64,000 bases of DNA. It comes from Methylophaga marina (GTDB lineage Bacteria; Pseudomonadota; Gammaproteobacteria; Nitrosococcales; Methylophagaceae). Below the pieces are notes generated by a model. It made no database searches. It saw only the letters and a list, made by a program, of their open reading frames with translations, and was not told the DNA's origin. The stretch lies in NCBI RefSeq assembly GCF_030296755.1, contig NZ_AP027741.1, forward strand, positions 1,731,001-1,795,000, given 5' to 3'. Below are positions 57,705-64,000 of the stretch, piece by piece. Both the position numbers and the translations under genes were made by a program. Each line of letters opens with the position of its first letter. Position 1 is the first letter of the stretch.

Positions 57705-58113
57705 TTTTATGCAGGAATTTGTTTGGCCAATCCGAGTTTATTATGAAGATACCGATAGTGGTGGAGTCGTGTATCATTCGCAATACTTGAACTTTATGGA
57801 ACGGGCCCGGACTGAGTGGTTAAGATCCTTAGGCATTGAGCAGAGCACGCTCAGGCATGAGCAAGGGCTGCTATTTGCTGTGCACTCCATGCAGATTAAT
57901 TATCGGCGTCCTGCGGTATTTAATGATGCACTGCACGTGACCTCCCGATTACAAAAACGTGCTGGTGCCAGTATTGTATTTGAACAAAGTATCTATCGTG
58001 GTGAGGAACTGTTGTGCGATGCTTTGGTCAGAGTGGCGAGTCTTGACGCAGAGACATTTCGCCCAAAACCTATACCTAATTTTATTTTGACGGAGTTGCA
58101 TAGTGACTGCTGA
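57694..58113 (+). CDS. ybgC: Acyl-CoA thioester hydrolase YbgC
   Basis: This 139-residue hot-dog-fold thioesterase is in the usual place before tol[30 protein letters not shown] near residues 13-41 contains the catalytic aspartate of the 4-hydroxybenzoyl-CoA thioesterase family ([10 protein letters not shown]). It hydrolyses short-chain acyl-CoA and has been linked to phospholipid metabolism. ATG 57694 overlaps ruvB; ATG 57709, five bases after the ruvB stop, is also possible. tolQ starts inside its last codons. Confidence 0.93.
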   Translation: MASNFMQEFVWPIRVYYEDTDSGGVVYHSQYLNFMERARTEWLRSLGIEQSTLRHEQGLLFAVHSMQINYRRPAVFNDALHVTSRLQKRAGASIVFEQSIYRGEELLCDALVRVASLDAETFRPKPIPNFILTELHSDC

Positions 58114-58770
58114 TCTATCGATTATCACCCTAATAGCCGAAGCGAGTTTGATCGTTAAGCTGGTTATGCTGGTGTTAGTAATGATTTCATTTTATTCGTG
58201 GTTGATTATTTTCCGTAAACGGGGGAATTAGCGAAAGCAAAACGCGATGCGGATAATTTTGAAGATAAGTTCTGGTCAGGTAATGAACTTAATCGACTCT
58301 ATGAAGATATCTCGTCAAGACCCCATACCAGCCGAGGCATGGAAGGTATTTTTGAAGTCGGTTTTAAAGAGTTTGTCCGTTTAAAAAAATCTTCAACAGA
58401 CAGTAATTATGTCCTTGAAGGGGCGCAGCGCGTCATGCGAATTTCTCTAGCTAGAGAAATTGATCAGTTAGAAACCTCACTGCCATTTCTGGCAACAGCA
58501 GGTTCAACCAGTCCATATATTGGTTTGTTTGGTACAGTTTGGGGCATCATGAACTCTTTCCGTGCCCTGGGCAATGTGCAGCAAGCGACCTTATCGATGG
58601 TGGCACCCGGTATTTCAGAAGCATTGATCGCCACGGCCATGGGCCTTTTTGCGGCCATTCCGGCTGTAATCGCCTATAACCGATATTCCAATGAAGTAGA
58701 ACGATTAATCAATCGCTACGATACTTTCCTGGAAGAGTTTTCTTCTATTTTACAGCGTCAACATAGTTAA
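58103..58770 (+). CDS. tolQ: Tol-Pal proton channel subunit TolQ, frameshifted
   Basis: TolQ forms the inner-membrane proton channel with TolR and energises TolA. The GTG at 58103 starts a frame with the first membrane helix ([22 protein letters not shown] region), then stops after FRKRGN. The remainder ([65 protein letters not shown]) is in another frame. The shift is at five G (58221-58225); six G gives [14 protein letters not shown]. The corrected protein is about 222 residues. The start lies ten bases inside the ybgC end. An error is likely, since the rest of the operon is intact. Confidence 0.9.
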
Positions 58771-58785
58771 CCCCGAGGTTAGGTC

Positions 58786-59238
58786 ATGGCTGTACATTCA
58801 AACAGACGACTACGACGTAAGGCGATGAGCGATATCAATGTCGTTCCGTACATCGATGTCATGCTGGTGCTACTGATTATTTTTATGATCACAGCACCGA
58901 TGTTAACTCAGGGGGTCCAAGTGGACTTGCCTCAAGCCGATGCGAATCCAGTTGATTCACCAGAAAATACAGAGCCTTTTGTGGTGTCTGTTGATGCTGA
59001 GGGAAATTTCTATGCAGCTGTGGGTGACAAGCAGGATGAGGCGATAGGACCAGAAAGACTGATGGCCATAACCAGCGCTGTTTTAAGTCGTAATCCCAAA
59101 ACCCCTGTGATGGTGAAAGGCGATAACGCTGCGAGTTATGGACATGTGATCTCAGCGATGGCTTTATTGCAGAAAGCCGGTGCACCCAGTGTCGGCCTGA
59201 TTACACAGCAACCAGAATCAACCGAGAACGCTCAGTAA
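58786..59238 (+). CDS. tolR: Tol-Pal proton channel subunit TolR
   Basis: TolR pairs with TolQ. The 150-residue protein has a short basic cytoplasmic N-terminus, one membrane helix with the proton-carrying aspartate ([22 protein letters not shown], residues 19-40), then an ExbD-like periplasmic domain ([25 protein letters not shown]). It starts 15 bases after tolQ. TolQRA-TolB-Pal drives outer-membrane constriction at division. Confidence 0.96.
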   Translation: MAVHSNRRLRRKAMSDINVVPYIDVMLVLLIIFMITAPMLTQGVQVDLPQADANPVDSPENTEPFVVSVDAEGNFYAAVGDKQDEAIGPERLMAITSAVLSRNPKTPVMVKGDNAASYGHVISAMALLQKAGAPSVGLITQQPESTENAQ

Positions 59239-59242
59239 TACT

Positions 59243-60334
59243 ATGAAACACAACATCGTCGACAATCTTTTTGCTGGCGCATCATCTCTGGTGTTACATG
59301 TCGTGTTATTCGCCATGTTCATTATCGGTATGGATTTGACATCAACGCCAAAACCATTAGCTCAGCAACCACAGAAAGAAATTGTTCAGGCAACGGTGCT
59401 TGATGAAACTCTGGTTGAAGAAGAGGTCGCACGGCTTGAAAAATTAGAGCAAGAAAAGAAAAACGCAGAAAAAGAGCGCCAGCAAAAAGTGCAGGAGCAA
59501 TTAGAAGAAACACAGAAAGAGTTGGCGCGTAAAGAACAGGAATATCAGGATATGGAAGAGCGTGCTCGTATTGAAGCCGAGCAACGTGCTAAAGCTGCAG
59601 AGGAAGAGAAGCAGCGTATTGCTGAGCTAGAGCAGCAACGAAAACAAGAAGAAGAAAAACGCCTAGAAGCTGAAAAACAGCGCAAGCTCGAAGAAGAACG
59701 TAAACAAAAAGTTGAAGCTGAACGTAAACAGGCGGAGATTGAAAAACAAAAAGTCGAGGCGGAGAAAAAACGGCTCGAAGAGGAAAAGCGGAAAGCAGAA
59801 GCGGAAAGAAAACGATTAGAAGAAGAAAAGAAAAAAGCCGCTGAAGAGAAAAAGCGTTTGGAAGAAGAGAAACGCAAAGCAGAGGAAGCAAAACGCAAAG
59901 CCGAGGCAGAGAAAAAACGCTTGGAAGAAGAAAAGCGTAAGGCAGAAGAAGCGAAGCGTAAGGCGGAAGAGGAAGCAAGAAGAAAAGCCGCTGAATCTGA
60001 TCTCCAGCGTCAGTTAGAACAAGAACAGCAAGAACGTGAGGCTCGCCGAGTTAAAGGAGTGGTTGACCAATACAGCCTGATGATTCAACAGCGAGTTAAA
60101 CGTTATTGGTTAAGACCGGCCAACGCTCAGTCAGGTTTACAATGTACTGTCCAAGTTTCATTGTTACCTGGTGGTGATGTTAAAAACGTGAAAATTGTAA
60201 AAAGCAGTGGTAATGCAGTATTTGATCGTTCAGCTGAAACAGCTGTATACAAGGCAGCCCCATTACCTCAGCCTTCAGATCCTAAAGCAGCGGCAGAGTT
60301 TCGCAATTTTCAGTTTAATTTTAAACCCGAATAA
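59243..60334 (+). CDS. tolA: Tol-Pal energy-transducing protein TolA
   Basis: TolA spans the periplasm and connects TolQR to Pal. The 363-residue protein has one N-terminal membrane helix (about residues 12-31), a long charged coiled coil rich in Lys, Glu, Ala and Arg (about 55-275), and a C-terminal TolA domain (SLMIQQRVKRYWLRPANAQSG to the end), which includes C-V-Q-V-like beta strands. The coiled coil contains repeated AEKKRLEEEKRKAE-type units. It starts four bases after tolR. Confidence 0.95.
   Translation: MKHNIVDNLFAGASSLVLHVVLFAMFIIGMDLTSTPKPLAQQPQKEIVQATVLDETLVEEEVARLEKLEQEKKNAEKERQQKVQEQLEETQKELARKEQEYQDMEERARIEAEQRAKAAEEEKQRIAELEQQRKQEEEKRLEAEKQRKLEEERKQKVEAERKQAEIEKQKVEAEKKRLEEEKRKAEAERKRLEEEKKKAAEEKKRLEEEKRKAEEAKRKAEAEKKRLEEEKRKAEEAKRKAEEEARRKAAESDLQRQLEQEQQEREARRVKGVVDQYSLMIQQRVKRYWLRPANAQSGLQCTVQVSLLPGGDVKNVKIVKSSGNAVFDRSAETAVYKAAPLPQPSDPKAAAEFRNFQFNFKPE
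59753..59996 (+). repeat. Imperfect repeats encoding the TolA coiled coil
   Basis: Units reading EKKRLEEEKRKAE, ERKRLEEEKKKAA, EKKRLEEEKRKAEEAKRKAE and EKKRLEEEKRKAEEAKRKAE follow one another in the coiled coil. DNA copies are near but not exact, so this stretch could expand or contract and is also prone to assembly error. Confidence 0.8.
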
Positions 60335-60346
60335 AGGATGAAAGTG

Positions 60347-61645
60347 ATGTTCACACGCTGGTTAAAAGTAGTCGCGACATTAATGCTCTTCGCATCATGG
60401 CCTGCACATGCTTTATTAACAATTGAAATTACAGGTGGTTCGGAAGCTGCACTTCCTATCGCTGTCGTCCCTTTTGGAAATGAAGGTTTTGCGCCACCAG
60501 AGGATATTTCCAGTATTATCAGCAATGATTTAAAAAGTAGTGGTCGCTTTGCTCCACTGAAACAGAGCGAGTTGATTTCCCAGCCTCATGAAGGCCAACA
60601 GGTTAACTTTGCTGACTGGCGTTTACTTCGTTCTGAAGGCCTGCTTATTGGTAAAGTTAGCAGCCAGGATGGGGAAAACTATCAAGTTCAGTTCCAGTTA
60701 TTTGATGTTTATAAATCACAGCAATTAGTTGGAAAACGATATAATGTGCCAGCTTCCGGGATGCGGACTTTAGCGCATCAAATTGCTGATATTGTTTATG
60801 AAACACTGACAGGTGAAAAAGGGGTATTTTCAACACGACTCGCCTTTGTGACAGAAATGAAGAACGCCGATGGCAGTAAGCGCTACGCCTTACAAATCTC
60901 TGATGCAGATGGTGCAAACCCAAGAACTGTATTGCAATCCAGACAGCCGATCATGTCTCCTAGCTGGGCACCGGACGATAATCGTTTAGCTTATGTGACG
61001 TTTGAAAATGCAAAGTCTGAAATTTTTGTACAAGAGCTCAGTACGGGTAAAAGACAATCTGTGGCTTCTTTTCGCGGTCTAAATAGTGCACCTGCATGGT
61101 CACCAGATGGCAAAAAATTAGCGGTGACATTATCAAAAAACGGTAATCCTGAGATTTATGTCTTAGAATTAAGTTCAGGCAAACTATCGCGAGTCACACA
61201 TAACTCACAGGCAATTGATACGGAAGCAGTATGGATGCCTAATGGTCGTGAGATTTTATTTACGTCTGACCGTGGTGGAAGGCCACAAATATATAAAGTA
61301 AATGCAGACGGTGGGCGTGCTGAAAGGCTTACCTTTGAAGGCAACTATAATGCCTCTGCAGATATTTCTCCTGATGGACGCATGATGACATTGGTGCATG
61401 GCGTTAACGGCAAATTCCATATTGCTGTGCAGGATTTAGAGACAGGCGCGGTTCAGGTGTTAACTGAAACGCGAGCTGATGAGTCCCCGAGCTTTGCGCC
61501 AAACGGCCGTATGATTTTATATGCGACTGAGCAAAAAGGCAGAGGTGTATTAGCGGCAGTGTCCGTTGATGGCCGAATTAAACAACGCCTGGGAGAGTCA
61601 GGCAGTGCGGTACGTGAACCGGCATGGTCGCCTTTTAAAAAGTAA
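60347..61645 (+). CDS. tolB: Tol-Pal beta-propeller protein TolB
   Basis: TolB is a periplasmic six-bladed beta propeller that binds Pal. The 432-residue precursor has a signal peptide ending near AHA, an N-terminal domain (IAVVPFGNEG; ISNDLKSSGRFAPL), and repeated propeller motifs (SWAPDDNRLAYVTF, AWSPDGKKLAVTLS, DISPDGRMMTLV, PAWSPFKK). ATG 60347 has AGGA at good spacing; the ATG at 60338 sits directly on that site and is less likely. It follows tolA closely. Confidence 0.95.
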   Translation: MFTRWLKVVATLMLFASWPAHALLTIEITGGSEAALPIAVVPFGNEGFAPPEDISSIISNDLKSSGRFAPLKQSELISQPHEGQQVNFADWRLLRSEGLLIGKVSSQDGENYQVQFQLFDVYKSQQLVGKRYNVPASGMRTLAHQIADIVYETLTGEKGVFSTRLAFVTEMKNADGSKRYALQISDADGANPRTVLQSRQPIMSPSWAPDDNRLAYVTFENAKSEIFVQELSTGKRQSVASFRGLNSAPAWSPDGKKLAVTLSKNGNPEIYVLELSSGKLSRVTHNSQAIDTEAVWMPNGREILFTSDRGGRPQIYKVNADGGRAERLTFEGNYNASADISPDGRMMTLVHGVNGKFHIAVQDLETGAVQVLTETRADESPSFAPNGRMILYATEQKGRGVLAAVSVDGRIKQRLGESGSAVREPAWSPFKK

Positions 61646-61665
61646 GAGTGATAGGAGTTAGTTAA

Positions 61666-62238
61666 ATGAAAAAGTTAAAATTGTTCGCGGTACTTGTTCC
61701 GCTTTTATGGTTAGCCGCATGTAGCTCAACACCTAATAAAGGGATGAACGAAGGTGATGTCGCTGTAGAGGATTTGAGTGCTCAAACATCTGGTGTGAAT
61801 GGTCAAGGTAACGCTGATGGCAGTGAGTACGGTTCAGAAACTCAGGTCGTCGTTGGTGAGGATGGTTATGACGGAAATGAGTTAAATGATCCTTCGAATC
61901 CATTGTCAAACCGTGTTGTTTATTTTGAGTACGACAGCGCTAACGTACGACAAGAAGATCAAGAAACACTACGTGCACATGCTGCATATCTAGCCAAACA
62001 CCCGAATGTGACTGTGAGATTAGAAGGTCATACTGACGAAAGAGGTTCACGCGAATATAACTTGGCTTTGGGTGAGCGTCGAGCCTTATCAATTCGTCAA
62101 ATTCTGATGTTACAAGGTGCTGATATGAGTCAGTTCCAAGTGACCAGTTTTGGTGAAGAAAGACCGGCAGTTGATGGCTCAGATGATTATGCATGGTCAC
62201 AAAACCGTCGTGTAGAAATTGTTTATTTAGGTCGATAA
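61666..62238 (+). CDS. pal: Peptidoglycan-associated lipoprotein Pal
   Basis: Pal anchors the outer membrane to peptidoglycan. The 190-residue precursor has a lipobox LAAC at residues 16-19, a Ser/Gly-rich linker, and a C-terminal OmpA-like domain with YFEYDSANVRQED near 85, VRLEGHTDERGSREYN near 119 and WSQNRRVEIVY at the end, the residues that bind diaminopimelate. A good AGGAG ribosome site precedes the start. Confidence 0.97.
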   Translation: MKKLKLFAVLVPLLWLAACSSTPNKGMNEGDVAVEDLSAQTSGVNGQGNADGSEYGSETQVVVGEDGYDGNELNDPSNPLSNRVVYFEYDSANVRQEDQETLRAHAAYLAKHPNVTVRLEGHTDERGSREYNLALGERRALSIRQILMLQGADMSQFQVTSFGEERPAVDGSDDYAWSQNRRVEIVYLGR

Positions 62239-62241
62239 AAA

Positions 62242-63042
62242 ATGCAGATTAACGGCAAAAGAAAATTCATTTGTGCCGTGATTCTGGCTGCTGCTCTGCC
62301 CAATATCAGTTGGGCAGAGACAGAGCCACTCCAGCAGCGTCTAGAAAGACTGGAGAGAATCATCCAAGGCCAAGGTCTGATGAACCTGATTACACGAGTT
62401 GATCAGTTACAAAATGAGATTCAACGCCTCAATGGTGATAACGAAACATTAAGACATCAGTTAGAACAAGCTGAGAAACGTCAAAAAGAGATGTACATTG
62501 ACTTAGATGAGCGTATGCAGCAGCTAGAAAATAATAGCTCTGCCAATACCGCAAACTCATCGAACAGTACTGAATTAACCGATAATTCTGTAGCAAACGC
62601 TGGTATCGATGAAGCGGCAGATCAGCCAGCTTCTGGCACAGCTCCTGTCGCTGTTGAAAATGGTGAAGCCGCCTATCAGGCTGCATTGCAAACCTTGCGT
62701 AGCGGCCAATATCAAGAAGCTATTGATGCCTTGGCTAAGTTCCCTGAACAGTACCCGGGCAGTGTCTATCTTCCCAATGCTTATTACTGGCAGGGTGAAG
62801 CAAAATATGTATTAAGACAGTTTGCTGATGCAGCAGCATTATTTCAAATTGTCATTGATGAGTACCCTTCAAGTACAAAAGTCGCCGATGCACTTTTGAA
62901 AAGAGGCTTCAGTGAACAGGAAATGGGGGATACTCAGCGAGCTCAAGCAACATTGAATCAAGTTATTGAGACCTATCCTGATAGCTCCGCTGCCAGACTT
63001 GCAAAAGCCAGATTAGATCGTATTAATCAGTCAACCAACTAA
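62242..63042 (+). CDS. cpoB: Cell division coordinator CpoB (YbgF)
   Basis: CpoB links Tol-Pal to peptidoglycan synthesis by PBP1B during division. The 266-residue precursor has a signal peptide ending near SWA (residue 25), a coiled-coil trimerisation region (about 28-90), an Asn/Ser-rich linker, and C-terminal tetratricopeptide repeats (AYQAALQTLRSGQYQEAIDA; AYYWQGEAKYVLRQFADAA; ADALLKRGFSEQEMGDTQRA). It starts three bases after the pal stop. Confidence 0.95.
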   Translation: MQINGKRKFICAVILAAALPNISWAETEPLQQRLERLERIIQGQGLMNLITRVDQLQNEIQRLNGDNETLRHQLEQAEKRQKEMYIDLDERMQQLENNSSANTANSSNSTELTDNSVANAGIDEAADQPASGTAPVAVENGEAAYQAALQTLRSGQYQEAIDALAKFPEQYPGSVYLPNAYYWQGEAKYVLRQFADAAALFQIVIDEYPSSTKVADALLKRGFSEQEMGDTQRAQATLNQVIETYPDSSAARLAKARLDRINQSTN

Positions 63043-63064
63043 GACATTTAGCCGGTAATTATTT

Positions 63065-63706
63065 ATGGCGCAATGTCGCATAACAGAAATTTTTTATTCT
63101 TTGCAAGGTGAGTCGCGCACAGTCGGTCTACCCACTGTATTTGTCAGATTGACCGGATGTCCTCTTCGCTGTGGTTATTGTGATACGGAATATGCATTCC
63201 ACGGTGGTGAAAAGATGGATATTGATGAGATTGTCGCCCAAGTGGCTGCCTTCAATCCTCGGTATGTTTGTGTGACGGGAGGTGAACCCCTTGCGCAACC
63301 AAACTGTATACCTTTATTAAGCGCTTTATGTGATCGTGGCTATGATGTTTCATTAGAAACGAGTGGTGCCATGGATATTAGTAAAGTAGATAAGCGTGTT
63401 AGTAGAGTTATGGATATCAAGACGCCGGGATCAGGTGAGGAAAGTAAGAATCGATATGAAAATATCGAGTTATTGAACAATCATGATCAGCTTAAATTTG
63501 TCGTGTGTCATCGTGATGATTATGACTGGGCAAGAGAAAAGCTAAACCAATACCAACTTTATGAGCGATGTGAAGTTTTATTTTCGCCAATTCATGGACA
63601 ACTTCAGCCTGCTGAGCTCGCTGAATGGGTTGTTGCCGATAACTTACCGGTGAGGATGCAAATTCAAATGCATAAATACCTCTGGGGAGAGGAGAAAGGA
63701 CGATGA
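63065..63706 (+). CDS. queE: 7-carboxy-7-deazaguanine synthase
   Basis: QueE is a radical SAM enzyme that makes 7-carboxy-7-deazaguanine for queuosine synthesis. The 213-residue protein has [20 protein letters not shown] near the start, the 4Fe-4S cluster motif [14 protein letters not shown] (CxxxCxxC) near residue 33, VTGGEPLAQ near 71, and the end [11 protein letters not shown]. Its stop overlaps the queC start by four bases (ATGA), so the two are coupled. Confidence 0.95.
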   Translation: MAQCRITEIFYSLQGESRTVGLPTVFVRLTGCPLRCGYCDTEYAFHGGEKMDIDEIVAQVAAFNPRYVCVTGGEPLAQPNCIPLLSALCDRGYDVSLETSGAMDISKVDKRVSRVMDIKTPGSGEESKNRYENIELLNNHDQLKFVVCHRDDYDWAREKLNQYQLYERCEVLFSPIHGQLQPAELAEWVVADNLPVRMQIQMHKYLWGEEKGR

Positions 63707-64000
63707 AAAAAGCTGTCGTTCTTTTATCTGGTGGTCTTGATTCAGCCACAGTACTTGCAATTGCAAAACAACAAGGCTATCAGTGTTACACCATGAGCTT
63801 TGATTATGGTCAACGTCATCGCGCAGAGTTAAACGCATCTGCCATTCTTGCTGAAGCAATGAGTGCGGTAGAGCACAAAGTAATCAATATCGATCTGACA
63901 GCTATTGGTGGTTCTGCATTGACTGATAACACAATCGCTGTACCTAAACAGCACCAGGATGGTATTCCAATCACCTATGTACCAGCTAGAAATACGGTGT
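63703..64000 (+). CDS. queC: 7-cyano-7-deazaguanine synthase (3' part missing)
   Basis: QueC converts 7-carboxy-7-deazaguanine to preQ0 with ATP and ammonia. About 99 N-terminal residues are visible before the right edge of the window. The ATP pyrophosphatase loop [17 protein letters not shown] is at residues 5-21, followed by [16 protein letters not shown] and YVPARNTV at the end, all typical of QueC. It follows queE with a four-base overlap. Confidence 0.95.
   Translation, partial: MKKAVVLLSGGLDSATVLAIAKQQGYQCYTMSFDYGQRHRAELNASAILAEAMSAVEHKVINIDLTAIGGSALTDNTIAVPKQHQDGIPITYVPARNTV

Noticed and set aside
59545..59898. Antisense open frames, Ser/Phe-rich, opposite tolA
   Set aside because: They are a by-product of the Lys/Glu-rich repeat codons of tolA on the other strand.

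Overview
The window reads as chromosomal DNA of a gammaproteobacterial methylotroph, most likely Methylophaga or a close relative. The evidence is a tetrahydromethanopterin (H4MPT) C1-transfer cluster with fae and mch, combined with a gammaproteobacterial core: yebC-ruvCAB-ybgC-tolQRAB-pal-cpoB-queEC, fxsA-groESL, glnE, pilGHIJ-chpA, and the Acidithiobacillus-type gshA. The genus is an inference; no rRNA is present. I see no tRNA genes, insertion sequences, prophage or CRISPR arrays.

Region 1 (1-7940) is a C1 cluster. It holds an amino-acid kinase (partial), pabB, a hydantoinase/oxoprolinase-like protein, an ATP-grasp protein, a HisA-like protein on the opposite strand, fae, a CitG-like protein, a RimK-like glutamate ligase and mch. 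Fae and Mch catalyse steps of formaldehyde oxidation on H4MPT. The other genes probably build the carriers H4MPT and methylofuran; PabB would supply p-aminobenzoate. Region 2 (8014-20295) carries cca and slt, then a type IV pilus chemosensory system on the minus strand transcribed pilG-pilH-pilI-pilJ-chpA-chpC. PilJ has no periplasmic sensor domain, and ChpA carries a repeated short motif between its Hpt domains. Region 3 (20519-29225) is housekeeping: gshA, a FIST-domain sensor, gatB, a HAD phosphatase, rppH, argA and ilvD.

Region 4 (29258-36853) is a haem-uptake island. A divergent promoter with a Fur-box-like site lies between hmuTUV plus an ABC half-transporter on one side and a TonB-dependent haem receptor, hutX and hutZ on the other. 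Region 5 (36926-44759) contains an SH3 membrane protein, an arsenate-reductase-like protein, an EAL-CBS-GGDEF protein, a phosphate-type porin preceded by a Pho-box-like site, fxsA, groES-groEL behind a sigma-32-type promoter, and mscL with a zinc-ribbon tail.

Region 6 (44930-50328) is the most unusual part. A cobalamin riboswitch precedes a 1440-residue CobN-like protein that has a signal peptide and a C-terminal membrane anchor. It is followed without gaps by an ExbB/TolQ-like protein and a DUF2149 (ExbD-like) protein. This suggests an exported, proton-motive-force-coupled corrinoid or metal-handling chelatase, not the cytosolic CobNST enzyme. Region 7 (50331-64000) has an LprI-like protein, glnE, ilvE, and the long yebC-to-queC cluster.

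Six conserved genes (chpC, rppH, hmuT, the porin, ruvC, tolQ) are each broken by a single-base shift at or next to a short run of one base. Several of these genes are normally important, so sequencing or assembly error is more likely than real gene loss. The cca gene also lacks a normal start codon.
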